From assembly GCA_023443455.1 (NCBI GenBank), contig JAEZUE010000107.1:62001-126000 (forward strand): 64,000 bases of DNA, read 5' to 3'. Made by a program: the position numbers and the translations under genes. The notes below the pieces were generated by a model that saw only the letters and a list, made by a program, of their open reading frames with translations, was not told where the DNA came from and searched no databases. Shown here piece by piece: positions 51,240-59,930 of this stretch (the first letter of the stretch is position 1; each line of letters begins with the position of its first letter). The DNA is from Verrucomicrobiota bacterium (lineage in GTDB: Bacteria > Verrucomicrobiota > Verrucomicrobiia > Opitutales > Opitutaceae).

Positions 51240-52094
51240 TCACTTCACGACCACCACCGGTTTGTGCAGCTCGAGCTCGCGCACCGATTTGATCGCAAAG
51301 CTGTAGTCGATCCACAGCTCGATCTCGCGCTCCGAACAGCTCCGCAGCTGCACCGGCCCGTTGAGCCCGCTCATCTGCACCTCGAACTCCGCGCCGAGGC
51401 CTTTCCGCATCACCTCGTAGTCCTCGAAGATCTTCGCGAGCAGCTCCTTTCGCAGATCGTTCGGGCGCTTCAGATAGAGCGCCACCGGCCCGTCGATCAC
51501 CTTCGTGTCGCCGACGAGTTTCGCCGCCGAGACCATGTCGCGCACCTGCTTCACCCGATCGTAGAGCCGCACCCCGTCCGAGAGCTCGGCGAACACCGCG
51601 AAATTCGCGAACGACGTCACCACCCCACCCTTGCCCAGGATCGAGCGCGAGCGGTTCCCGCTCATCAACTGCACCTCGCGATTCTCGAAACGCAGACCGG
51701 GAGCCGCGGTGATCGCCTTCGCCAACGCGTCGGCCGAATCGGTCAGCGCCCGATTGCGCTGGTCCTGTTTGTCCGCCGAGTTCGACAGCGCGAACTCGAT
51801 CACCACCGCATCGGCCTTGCGGATGATGGTGATCGGTGCGCCGGTCGACGTGGCACCGTTTCTCCCGCCAAAGTTTGGTTGGGCAATCGGAGCCGGTCGG
51901 GGTGCCGAGTAGGAATAGCCCCGATCATAATCCGACGAGACGCAGAACGGGCTCAGCACGACGATCTCTTCGCCAGGATCGATCGGCGCCTCCTGCGCCG
52001 TCCCACGCGAGATGGCGGCAATCACCAGCAACGCACCGAGCGCGGCGGGACGAAGAACAGTGGAACGGGCCAGGAAGAGCGGATTGGATTTCAT
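51240..52094 (-). CDS. Secreted SIMPL-like protein with an LSPF (TonB-box-like) motif
   Basis: A 284-residue exported protein; ATG 52094 precedes the signal (TVLRPAALGALLVIAAISRGTA). Just after the cut comes EEIVVLSPFCVSSDYDRGYSYSA, the motif seen at the N-terminus of verrucomicrobial TonB receptors. The remainder (APITIIRKADAVVIEFALSNSADKQDQRNRALTDSADALAKAI... FANFAVFAELSDGVRLYDRVKQVRDMV) resembles SIMPL/DUF541 domains; similarity is moderate. There is no barrel. Its promoter shares the TGACA array with the VIT-vWA-receptor fusion next to it, so they are likely expressed together. Confidence 0.7.
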   Translation of the reverse strand: MKSNPLFLARSTVLRPAALGALLVIAAISRGTAQEAPIDPGEEIVVLSPFCVSSDYDRGYSYSAPRPAPIAQPNFGGRNGATSTGAPITIIRKADAVVIEFALSNSADKQDQRNRALTDSADALAKAITAAPGLRFENREVQLMSGNRSRSILGKGGVVTSFANFAVFAELSDGVRLYDRVKQVRDMVSAAKLVGDTKVIDGPVALYLKRPNDLRKELLAKIFEDYEVMRKGLGAEFEVQMSGLNGPVQLRSCSEREIELWIDYSFAIKSVRELELHKPVVVVK

Positions 52095-52162
52095 GGGAGA
52101 AACAGACTTGTGGTTGGTTGTTCGATTCAACGAACCCAGCCTACCACTTCCGCCGCCCCGAG

Positions 52163-52210
52163 TTGTCAGACCCGGGTAAGACTTTGTCAGAAGCTTCCCG
52201 GGATTTGTCA
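52163..52210 (-). promoter_or_regulatory. Three TGACAA boxes, 21-bp period, before the SIMPL-like gene
   Basis: On the minus strand TGACAA occurs at 52210, 52189 and 52168 (first base), exactly 21 bp apart, with shared spacer text (ATCCCGGGAA, then GTCTTACCCGG). A -10-like TAGGCT follows about 19 bases after the last box. Direct repeats two helical turns apart suit an OmpR-family regulator. Confidence 0.7.
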
Positions 52211-52244
52211 TGTCCCCCGGCCGGCGGCGTCGGTGGCACGGCAA

Positions 52245-52274
52245 CAGGGCGCCGACCATCCGGCCGACGCCCTG
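52245..52274 (-). terminator. Hairpin after the VIT-vWA-receptor gene
   Basis: A 13-bp stem CAGGGCGTCGGCC/GGTCGGCGCCCTG (two G-U pairs) with a GGAT loop lies 22 bp past the stop at 52296. There is no T run. Confidence 0.5.
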
Positions 52275-52295
52275 CCTGAACCAAATGTTCTGCGC

Positions 52296-55200
52296 TCAGA
52301 ACTCCTGCGAGACCGACAGAAGCACCTGTCGCCCCCGGTCCGCCGCGAAACGCGTCGGCTGGTACGAGGTGCCATCGAGGTTGCGCAGCGTCAGTCGGAT
52401 CTCCGTCGGCGCCGGCCCGAAGACCCTGCGCTCGTAGGCGAGCAGCAGGTTCCAGCGAATGCCTCCCTTGAGGACACGGTCGTCGTTGAAGCGGACCGCG
52501 TTGCGATACTCGAAACCGCCCCCGATCGACACGCCTTTGAGCATGCCGCCATCAAAGTCGTAACGCGTCATGAACAACCCCCGGCGATTGCCGCCATGCA
52601 CCGGGCCGTCGTTGCGGAAATCTTCGTACCACTTCAGGACGGCAGTCAGGTTGCTCAGCGGATTCAGGCTCCACTGCGTGCGCCAGCCCGCCCGGTTCCA
52701 CCGGGGCCACGCACTGTACCGGATCGCATCGATGCGGCCCGTGTCGGTGAGCTCGCCCTCCGGATGGGCCGCTTCCCACGCCCAATCGCGATAGGCGGCC
52801 ATGTCCGTATGCTCGTCGAAGAGCGACACCGATCCGGTCAGCCGGTCGTCGAACAGATTGACCTGTATCCCGGCCTTGACGACTTCGCGGTGTTCGACCG
52901 GCAGCGCGATCGCGACCGGAGCACCACCCTCGGATTGCCATTTGCCGCTGGGCAGATCGGGCGAAGCGCCGTCACGGCCGAAGTCTGCGAACAGCTTCAC
53001 GCCTTTGACCACCTCCGCGCTTCCCCCGAACGCAATCCCTCCGGTTGTGTTTTCCTCCGCGCGCCGATTCCACCAGCCACGAGCGTTCAACGAAAACCGC
53101 TCGCGGGGGCCGAACCGCACCTGGTCCTCGACCGAAACCAGCAGGTCGCGCCGTGTCCATGTGGTCCCGTGTTCCTCCGGATCCGACACCCAGTCCATCG
53201 AGCGTTCGTGCCACTGAAGACCGACCGCATAGGAATGGCGCCCCCCCTGCTGCAGCGTGCCCCCGACATCGGCAACGAAGACACGGTCCTCGACCGAGCG
53301 AACCGGTGCGGTGAAGAGATCGAGCGAGGCAAAGCCGAGACCGTCGTAGCTTCCCGTCGCCGAATCGCGGCGGAACTGCATGGGGTCTTCCCGCCCCAGG
53401 CGACTCCACGCTCCGGCGACGCGACATTGCAACGCGTCGGACGCACCGACCGTCGCCTCCAAGCGGCCAAACCGGCTCGAGCCAAATCCGCCCCAACGGT
53501 TCCATTGACCACCGCCCTTGATCTCGAACGAGCCGATCTTCAGGCGCGCGTCGGAGTACGCCCCCAACCGTTCGTGGTCGTCGTGCAGATGGGAGACCTG
53601 TGTGAGCACTGCCCAACGGTCGCCGTCGGAGTAGTTCCCGCTCAGCCGCCCGTACCGGAGACCGCCGTCGCCAAGGCCGCATTCCACCCCGCCCTGATTG
53701 CGGAACGCCGCGCGGTGCAGCGTGAGATCGACTACATACGGCGAACCCGGGTCCAGGGTCCATCGTTCGAATTGTGCCGGATCGAACGTGGCGAGAATCG
53801 GCAGGTAATCCACCAGGCCCGCCCGCCGGTCGGTCGGCTGCGCCGCGTTGATCTCCGTCGGTTCCGTCAGGCAGCCGACCGCGTCTTCGGTGCGCACTGC
53901 GCCAACATCCTTCAGGAACTCGGAGGTGACCACGCTCACGCAGGATGCCACATCGCGGAGTGCCGTCCGCAGCCGCGATCCGGCGATTGTGTCGCAGGCG
54001 ACGTAGCCGCTGCTCTCGCTGCTATCGACCGAGAAAGGCGAAAGCACGATAATGTCGCCATCCGCCATCGGGATCCCCGCGTCGGCCCCCGTCGCGTCGG
54101 CCGCATTGTATTGGGGCACCCGCAAGCTATCGATCGCCGTTCCCGCCTTCCGGGAGACCTCCGAGTCGATGGCCACCCGGCTGGTCTGGGCGGTGACCAG
54201 CTGGAATTGCAACGCCGTCTCCAGCTTCCGGCGTTCGAGCGCTTCACGCTGGTCGGCGGTGAGCCCGGCGGCACGCTGCTGCGTCTCCAGGTCCGCATAG
54301 AGCATGCGCCCAAACTGTTTCGCGACGCCGTCGCCGCGCAGCTCGCTGCCTTGGAACGGCAGTCGCAGCCGCACCGGAACTCCGTCGCGTTGGGCCTCCA
54401 GCATCACGGCCGCCGGCTCCGCACCTTCCGCCGCAAACACCGCCTGCACCGGCCGGGCCATGAAGACGTCGGGCAATGTCCGCGGAAACACCGCGGCGGC
54501 CACGGGAACGTCGTTCTCGTCCACCAACGTCAGATGCAGGTCGGTGAGAACCGAGGCGGAAAGCGTCGCGAACAGATCCGACAGCTCGCGGGCGATCGAA
54601 TCGTCCTCCGCGATGAAGCGGGCCTGCCCACGCCCGAGTTCCGCCATTTTTCCGATCAAGTACGCATTGGGCGCGGCGCCGATGCCGAAGGTGAACAGCC
54701 GCGTGCGGCCGATCTTCGCCTGGAGCAACTTGAGGAGCTCGGCTTCGTTGCCCACATCGCCATCCGTCAGGAAGACCACGATACGATCTCGTCCGGCTTC
54801 CCGCGTGCCGAAAAAGTCGAGCGCGGCCTCCAGCGCGGGCTGCATCATGGTGCCGCCGCCCGATCCGAGCTCGCCGACATACCGGTCCGCCCTCGCGACC
54901 GCCTCGGCATCGGCCGGAGTCCAGGTCGGCTGGTAGAACGAGAAGGTGTCGTCGAACACGACGATCTGGAAACAGTCGGTCGGGTCCAACATCGCGAGAC
55001 AGCCCTGCAGGCCCAGCTTGGCGCTCGTGATTCGGGCGCCCTGCATCGATCCGCTGCGGTCGAGCAAGAAGAGCACGTCACGGCCGGATAGCCGATCGCG
55101 GGCCACCGTCTCCGCCTGCGGCGGGAACACGGTGAGCAGGCCGTAGCTGCCAGTGGCGCTTCGCTGCGTGACCACGGTCGATGCCGGTTCGCCCAGGACC

Positions 55201-56006
55201 CGTGGCGCGATTCGCAAAACAAAGTCGCGATCCGGAATGGTGATCTCCTCGGCCAGGCCCACGCGCTCCCGCCCACCCGGCAGATCTTCGACCCGAATCG
55301 CGTGCGAAGCCGAATCGATCGCACACTCGGGGAAGCCGCTCACGAGGATGTCGAACGCATAGTAATGGTGTTCGTCTGCCACGGCGGCATCGACCTTCGG
55401 CGGAGTTGCCGCCGCCACCCCGGGCGCACCGGGAACGGCGCCCGCCGGAAAGTACTTCACACCGGTCGTCATCGGGAAGCGGACCTCGGAGGCCTTGGCC
55501 GTGATCGCGAGCGGCTGGATGAACCGGATCACCACCTGCACACTCTCGCCGGGTAGGAAGTTCGCCACCGCGGTCGAAAACAGCGACGGATCCCGCTGCT
55601 CCAGCAGGGCCGCCTTCCGCCCCTCGGCCTTGGCTGCCTCGTACTCCTTCTTCGCCGTGTTCTTCTCACGGACCACGCTCTCGATGACGCGGTCGCGGAA
55701 GTGCAGCTCGAAGCGGGTCAATGTGGCCTCCGCCGGCAACGGATAGAGGTAGGTCGCCTCGAGCGCCGTATCCGTTCGGTTGGTGAATGTCTGGGTGACA
55801 GTCGCCTCGAGCAGACCGGGAGTGACATCGAGCTGCACCTCGGTGGACTCGAGCGGCAACACCACGCGTTGACCGTCGGCCAACTCGGCGTAACACAGGC
55901 CGCACTCGGCTTGGGCCGCGGTCGCGCGCAGCACACACGGGAGCAACGAAAGAGCCAGCCAGAGCAGGCCGGCAAGCGAACCTTGGATCGGTTTCGGTTT
56001 CATCAT
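52296..56006 (-). CDS. VIT + vWA domains fused to a TonB-dependent receptor plug and barrel
   Basis: A 1236-residue exported protein. Signal peptide 1-33 (SLAGLLWLALSLLPCVL...AQA). VIT domain about 45-170 (VTQTFTNRTDTALEATYLYPLP; VREKNTAKKEYEAAKAEGRKAALLEQ). vWA about 308-485 with an intact metal site D316-S318-S320 (DRSGSM), T386 region GGGTMMQPAL and FLTDGDVG. Linker, then at 651-680 IIVLSPFSVDSSESSGY and TIAGSRLRT, the receptor N-terminal motif, followed by a short plug-like stretch (DVASCVSVVTSEFLKDVGAVRTEDAV). From about 740 come alternating amphipathic strands ending ...LLSVSQEF with C-terminal Phe, as in outer-membrane barrels. No frameshift or internal stop separates the halves. Known VIT-vWA proteins are usually anchored by other means, so the fusion is unusual. 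Transcription probably depends on the TGACA array upstream. Confidence 0.85.
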   Translation of the reverse strand: MMKPKPIQGSLAGLLWLALSLLPCVLRATAAQAECGLCYAELADGQRVVLPLESTEVQLDVTPGLLEATVTQTFTNRTDTALEATYLYPLPAEATLTRFELHFRDRVIESVVREKNTAKKEYEAAKAEGRKAALLEQRDPSLFSTAVANFLPGESVQVVIRFIQPLAITAKASEVRFPMTTGVKYFPAGAVPGAPGVAAATPPKVDAAVADEHHYYAFDILVSGFPECAIDSASHAIRVEDLPGGRERVGLAEEITIPDRDFVLRIAPRVLGEPASTVVTQRSATGSYGLLTVFPPQAETVARDRLSGRDVLFLLDRSGSMQGARITSAKLGLQGCLAMLDPTDCFQIVVFDDTFSFYQPTWTPADAEAVARADRYVGELGSGGGTMMQPALEAALDFFGTREAGRDRIVVFLTDGDVGNEAELLKLLQAKIGRTRLFTFGIGAAPNAYLIGKMAELGRGQARFIAEDDSIARELSDLFATLSASVLTDLHLTLVDENDVPVAAAVFPRTLPDVFMARPVQAVFAAEGAEPAAVMLEAQRDGVPVRLRLPFQGSELRGDGVAKQFGRMLYADLETQQRAAGLTADQREALERRKLETALQFQLVTAQTSRVAIDSEVSRKAGTAIDSLRVPQYNAADATGADAGIPMADGDIIVLSPFSVDSSESSGYVACDTIAGSRLRTALRDVASCVSVVTSEFLKDVGAVRTEDAVGCLTEPTEINAAQPTDRRAGLVDYLPILATFDPAQFERWTLDPGSPYVVDLTLHRAAFRNQGGVECGLGDGGLRYGRLSGNYSDGDRWAVLTQVSHLHDDHERLGAYSDARLKIGSFEIKGGGQWNRWGGFGSSRFGRLEATVGASDALQCRVAGAWSRLGREDPMQFRRDSATGSYDGLGFASLDLFTAPVRSVEDRVFVADVGGTLQQGGRHSYAVGLQWHERSMDWVSDPEEHGTTWTRRDLLVSVEDQVRFGPRERFSLNARGWWNRRAEENTTGGIAFGGSAEVVKGVKLFADFGRDGASPDLPSGKWQSEGGAPVAIALPVEHREVVKAGIQVNLFDDRLTGSVSLFDEHTDMAAYRDWAWEAAHPEGELTDTGRIDAIRYSAWPRWNRAGWRTQWSLNPLSNLTAVLKWYEDFRNDGPVHGGNRRGLFMTRYDFDGGMLKGVSIGGGFEYRNAVRFNDDRVLKGGIRWNLLLAYERRVFGPAPTEIRLTLRNLDGTSYQPTRFAADRGRQVLLSVSQEF

Positions 56007-56066
56007 CGGTAGGATTCGGGGTTGGTCGTTCTGACCTCCCCAGCCTACCGCTTCCGCGACCGCGAG

Positions 56067-56114
56067 TTGTCACCACCGGGTAAGACTTTGTCAGAAGATT
56101 CCCGGGATTTGTCA
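56067..56114 (-). promoter_or_regulatory. Three TGACAA boxes, 21-bp period, before the VIT-vWA-receptor gene
   Basis: On the minus strand TGACAA begins at 56114, 56093 and 56072, again exactly 21 bp apart. Spacers and the following GCGGAAG.GGTAGGCTGGG are nearly identical to the array at 52163, though the surrounding sequence is not. Confidence 0.72.
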
Positions 56115-56118
56115 TGAC

Positions 56119-56204
56119 ACGACCGGCCTGCGACCGGCCCGCTTGGGCACTCGCGCCAGAGGTCCTGCACCGTCCCATTGGTCCGGTCGGAGAACCGGAC
56201 CTAC
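56119..56204. repeat. Paired-hairpin intergenic element, copy 3
   Basis: Left hairpin GACCGGCCTGCGACCGGCC (diverged), right hairpin GGTCCGGTCGGAGAACCGGACC closing with CTAC. Lies between the response regulator gene and the TGACAA array, 86 bp, the same size as copies 1 and 2. Confidence 0.55.
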
Positions 56205-56228
56205 TATCGACCGGCAACCGTCCACCGC

Positions 56229-56930
56229 CTACCCGACGTACTGGTACCCCACGCCGTGCACGGTCTTGATGAGCTTCGCGCTGCCGTCGTCGCCGACCTT
56301 CTTGCGCACCTGCGCGACGTGCTGGTCGAGCGTGCGGGTCGTGCCCAGATAGTCGATTCCCCACACCTCATTGAGGAGCTGGTCGCGGCTGAGCACCTCG
56401 CCCTTCTTCGAATGAAAGACCTCGAGCAGCTTCAGCTCGCGCGCGGTGAGTTCGTGCGTCGTGCGACCGCGCTTCGCGGTGAAGCGTTTGCGGTCGATCG
56501 TGGCCTCGCCGAATTCGAAGCTGTCGCCGAGCGCCGCCGCGGCGGGCGCCATCTGGTCGAGCCGGCGGAACGCCGCGTGCACGCGGGCGATGATCTCGCG
56601 CAGTCCGAACGGTTTGGTGACGTAGTCGTCGGCGCCGAGTTCGAGGCCGAGCACCTTGTCGATCTCCTCGCCCTTGGCGGTGAGCATGATCACGGGCACG
56701 CGGCGATCCTGCTCGCGGATCTTGCGGCAGACATCGTAGCCGTTGAGCCCGGGCAGCATCAGATCGAGCAGCACGAGATCGAACGACCCGGGCGCGAACA
56801 GTTTCACCGCCTGCAATCCGTCCGGCGCCACGACCGCCGCATGACCATCGGCGGTGATCGCCTCCTGCAACGCCTCGCGGATCGAGGCGTCGTCTTCGAC
56901 AATGAGTACCTTGCGCTGAGGGGTGGTCAT
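56229..56930 (-). CDS. OmpR-family response regulator
   Basis: A 233-residue regulator. The receiver (1-120) has KVLIVEDDASIREAL, the phospho-acceptor Asp in VLLDLMLPGLNG (about residue 53), LTAKGEE and the KPFGLRE lysine. The C-terminal winged helix (about 140-230) has LTARELKLLEVFHSKKGEVLSRDQLLNEVWG and TRTLDQHVAQVRKKV, the PhoB/OmpR recognition helix. Its ATG overlaps the histidine kinase stop by 4 bp. It is the natural candidate to bind the TGACA arrays before three nearby transcription units, including its own. Confidence 0.95.
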   Translation of the reverse strand: MTTPQRKVLIVEDDASIREALQEAITADGHAAVVAPDGLQAVKLFAPGSFDLVLLDLMLPGLNGYDVCRKIREQDRRVPVIMLTAKGEEIDKVLGLELGADDYVTKPFGLREIIARVHAAFRRLDQMAPAAAALGDSFEFGEATIDRKRFTAKRGRTTHELTARELKLLEVFHSKKGEVLSRDQLLNEVWGIDYLGTTRTLDQHVAQVRKKVGDDGSAKLIKTVHGVGYQYVG

Positions 56931-58555
56931 GGGGCGGAAACGGGTTTCGCGGGTTCGACGGGAAGTTGGATTTCGAAAGTGGCGCCCTGCTCCGAGGACA
57001 GCAGCACAAGGTCGCCTCCGGCCTGTCGGAGGAGGCCACGCGCGATGCCCAGCCCAAGGCCGAGTCCGGGCGTCTTGTCCGTCATCGTGCGACCGCCCTG
57101 CACGAAGGCGTCGAAGACCTTCGCGCGGATCTCGCGCGGAATGCCGGGACCTCGATCAGCGACGGTGAGCGACACCGTCTCGCCCCGCACCGCCACCGTC
57201 AGCCCGAGTTCACCGCTGCCGGACGCGTACTTCACGGCGTTGTCGAGCAGGTTGATCAACGCCTGTTTGAGTGCCGAACGATCGGTCCGCGCCACCGGGG
57301 AATCCGTGGGGAGCGCGACCTCGAGCGCGAGCCCCGCGCCCACCAGCGTGTCACGCATCTCCTCGGCGACCTCGTCGATCACCTCGCCCACGGCCACCGC
57401 GGAACACTCGACGCGTTTCACGCCCTTCTCGAGCACATTGAAGGCGAGCAGCCGCTCGATCAGCCCGCCCAGCCGCCGGCTCTCGTCGCCGATGCGGGCC
57501 GCGAAGCGCTGGCGTTTCGCGTCATCCACCGCGTCGCCGCCGAGCAGGTCGGCGAACATCCGGATCGAGGTGAGCGGCGTGCGCAGTTCGTGCGAGACCT
57601 GCGCGACAAACGTCAGCCGGCGCTCGGCCTCGCGGGCCGAACGTCGGGCGAACACCGTCACCAGCACACCAACACCGAGGAACAGCCCGAGCAGCAACGC
57701 GCCGACCAGGCCGACCGCGCGATTGTCGCCGGCCTTGGTCCGCAGCTCCTCGCCGGCGCCGACCACCAGCCGATAGCCGGGCAACCCCGCGCCCGCCCTG
57801 CCCTGGTCCACGCCGGTCTGTATCCACGGTTCGAGCCGCACCCGCGCCTTGCCACCGGCGGCGAGTTCCGCCTGCAGGCGCTGTACGAGCGGGACCACAT
57901 CGACGAAACACCCGCGCACGGGCGCCTCGGGTCCGGTCTGGTACCAGAAGACCCACGCCGCCGCCGGCTCCTGCAGGCTCCCCGCCCACCCGGCCCAGGG
58001 ATCGGGCACACCGCCCGCTTCGGCGAGCAGCTCCAGATTCTCCGCCTGGTAGCCGAGCGCATCCGCGTCGAACTGCGGATTGCCGTCCAGGCGATAGCAC
58101 ATCGTGCGGAAATGCTCGCACGCCAGCGCGGGTGCGGCTTCTACCTCGCGATGGGAAGCGCGCCATTCACGAAAGCGGCCCACCAGTTTCTCCAGTTCCG
58201 GACCGGACAAGGCCCCGGCGGGCGCCGCCACCGACAACCCACCGCGCCGAGGATCCCAGACAAAGGTGCCGACCACGATGTCGTTCGCCTCGTCCCAACG
58301 TGCGAGCGTGCGCTCGAGACCGTCGACGTGGAACCCCGCCAGCGCCGCGACCGTGGTCTGCCTCACCTCCTCCGCATAGCGCGACACCAGCGCCACCGCC
58401 CGGGCCTTCTCCTGCTCGATCGCGGCGGCCGACTGCGCGGCGATCTCGTCGCGGGCAGTCGAGTACAAGCGGTGGAAGACCAAGGCGACCGCGCAGGCCG
58501 CGATGGCCAGGAGCATCCACAGCAGCAGCAGTCGGTGACGGAAAAGCCTTCGCAT
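56927..58555 (-). CDS. Membrane sensor histidine kinase
   Basis: A 542-residue kinase. N-terminal membrane segment 8-28, a ~250-residue periplasmic region, second segment about 283-305 (VGLVGALLLGLFLGVGVLVTV), then HisKA with H322 in FVAQVSHELRTPLTSI, LINLLDNAVKYASG (N box) and GLGLGLGIARGLLRQAGG (G box). The periplasmic part begins with a coiled coil and includes a Cys pair region (ACEHFRTMCYRL); its ligand is unknown. It begins 12 bp after the vWA gene stop and overlaps the regulator gene by 4 bp, so vWA, kinase and regulator form one operon. Confidence 0.93.
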   Translation of the reverse strand: MRRLFRHRLLLLWMLLAIAACAVALVFHRLYSTARDEIAAQSAAAIEQEKARAVALVSRYAEEVRQTTVAALAGFHVDGLERTLARWDEANDIVVGTFVWDPRRGGLSVAAPAGALSGPELEKLVGRFREWRASHREVEAAPALACEHFRTMCYRLDGNPQFDADALGYQAENLELLAEAGGVPDPWAGWAGSLQEPAAAWVFWYQTGPEAPVRGCFVDVVPLVQRLQAELAAGGKARVRLEPWIQTGVDQGRAGAGLPGYRLVVGAGEELRTKAGDNRAVGLVGALLLGLFLGVGVLVTVFARRSAREAERRLTFVAQVSHELRTPLTSIRMFADLLGGDAVDDAKRQRFAARIGDESRRLGGLIERLLAFNVLEKGVKRVECSAVAVGEVIDEVAEEMRDTLVGAGLALEVALPTDSPVARTDRSALKQALINLLDNAVKYASGSGELGLTVAVRGETVSLTVADRGPGIPREIRAKVFDAFVQGGRTMTDKTPGLGLGLGIARGLLRQAGGDLVLLSSEQGATFEIQLPVEPAKPVSAP

Positions 58556-58567
58556 GGCAGGCGGCGC

Positions 58568-59899
58568 TCAGTCGTCCTTCGACTCCTCGGTCGGGATGTC
58601 GAACTGGTTGTGCAACCCCGAGCGCAGCAGCTTGCGGTCGAACTGGTTGAGCCCACGCGCCTCCACCTCCGCGAGGTAGATGTCGAAGACCGCCAGCTTC
58701 GCGGCGATCTCGGGGTCGCGCAGGTCGTCGTTGAGCAGATCGACCTCCTGCCGCGCCCGGCGCAGCTCGCGCATCGCGCGGCGCAGGTCTCCCTTGTCGA
58801 GCCGTTCGATCGCGCGCTGCATGCCCTCGCTCACGATCGCGCCCGCGGCGGAACGCATCACTGCGATGTTCGCCGATTTTCGTGCCGGCCAGGTGCCGCC
58901 ATCGAACCACACGTCCACCCGCTGCTTCAGGTCGTGCTCGGTTCCGTCGGCAACCTCCCGCCAATGCAGGCGGACGGTGGCCACCGTGCTGCCCGGACTG
59001 CCGGGGGACAGCCTCGCGCCCGCCAGCACCTTGTGCATCTGCCCGGCTGCCACCGCCGGAAAGCGGTAGGTCACCGTGCGATCGTCGACCGTCGCCGGGG
59101 TCCAGCCGACGGCCTCCACGTCCTCGCAGTTGTAGGAGAAATCGATGGTCAGAACGACCTCGCTGGCCACCGGGGGGCGCAACGTGGCCAGATCGGCAAG
59201 CAGCGCCCCCGCCAGCTCGCCCGGAGCCGGGGCGAAGCGAAAACCGCCCCGCCCGATCCGGGCCATCTCGGCGAGCAGATCCTCCTCGAACTCCGCCCCC
59301 AGACCGATCGTCGAAACCGTGATGCCTTCGCCGCCGAAGGCTTCGACCAGCTTGACGAAGTCCGAGCGTTCGCGCGGCCCCTTGGTCGCCGGGCCGTCGG
59401 TGACAAGCACGAGATGGTTCAGGGTCGCGTTCGCGGCGTTGCGCCGGAGCTGGGCCGCGCCCTGGTTGAGGGCATCATAGAGGGCCGCCCCGCCCGCCGG
59501 CTCGATCTTCGCCAGCAACTCGTCGACCGTAACCAGTTCCTCGCGACCCACCGCCGGCTGGAGCGTCGCCGCCTCCGAGCCGAACACGACCACCGACACG
59601 AAATCCCCGGGCGCGAGAGTCCCGAGCGCGACCGAGAGCGCCTGCCGCAGAGCCTGCGCCGGTTCGCCGGCCATCGACCCCGAAGCGTCGAGCACGAACG
59701 CGACATTGCGCACGACGGTCGCGTCCTGCGTCGCTGTCGCCGGTGCGGCGATCCGCGCCTCGACATAGAGCGCCGAGGTCGCGTAGCTCGAATAGATCGA
59801 GCGGGCCGTCTCCGCCTCCAGCCGCAACGCGGCCTCCTGCCCGTGGGCCCGGACACCGAGGAGCGAAACGATGAGCAGAAGCGGGAAAGCGGGGCGCAT
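58568..59899 (-). CDS. Exported von Willebrand A-domain protein
   Basis: A 443-residue protein with signal peptide (FPLLLIVSLLGVRAHG) and a vWA domain about 62-245. The metal site is complete: VLDASGSMAG (D71, S73, S75), GGAALYDAL (Thr position is Ala), and LVTDGPAT. Residues 255-345 form a beta-rich domain and 350-443 a helical C-terminus (AIERLDKGDLRRAMRELRRARQEVDLLNDDL). It is not flanked by a MoxR ATPase as BatA-type proteins are. It opens the vWA-kinase-regulator operon, which suggests a sensing or accessory role for the kinase. ATG 59899 fits the signal peptide. Confidence 0.85.
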   Translation of the reverse strand: MRPAFPLLLIVSLLGVRAHGQEAALRLEAETARSIYSSYATSALYVEARIAAPATATQDATVVRNVAFVLDASGSMAGEPAQALRQALSVALGTLAPGDFVSVVVFGSEAATLQPAVGREELVTVDELLAKIEPAGGAALYDALNQGAAQLRRNAANATLNHLVLVTDGPATKGPRERSDFVKLVEAFGGEGITVSTIGLGAEFEEDLLAEMARIGRGGFRFAPAPGELAGALLADLATLRPPVASEVVLTIDFSYNCEDVEAVGWTPATVDDRTVTYRFPAVAAGQMHKVLAGARLSPGSPGSTVATVRLHWREVADGTEHDLKQRVDVWFDGGTWPARKSANIAVMRSAAGAIVSEGMQRAIERLDKGDLRRAMRELRRARQEVDLLNDDLRDPEIAAKLAVFDIYLAEVEARGLNQFDRKLLRSGLHNQFDIPTEESKDD

Positions 59900-59930
59900 G
59901 GGAACAGCGTACACGAAACGCCGACGCAAT

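Noticed and set aside
52163..52210. TGACA arrays considered as classical Pho boxes
   Set aside because: Pho boxes have 11-bp spaced CTGTCAT half-sites; here the main spacing is 21 bp and the half-site differs, so I name only an OmpR-family type site.
51264..55091. A 1275-codon plus-strand frame across the SIMPL-like and receptor genes
   Set aside because: It runs through two real antisense genes and the promoter between them, and has no recognisable domain; high GC keeps such frames open.
58568..59899. BatA-type aerotolerance operon
   Set aside because: No MoxR ATPase or second BatA/BatB membrane protein adjoins; neighbours are a kinase and regulator.
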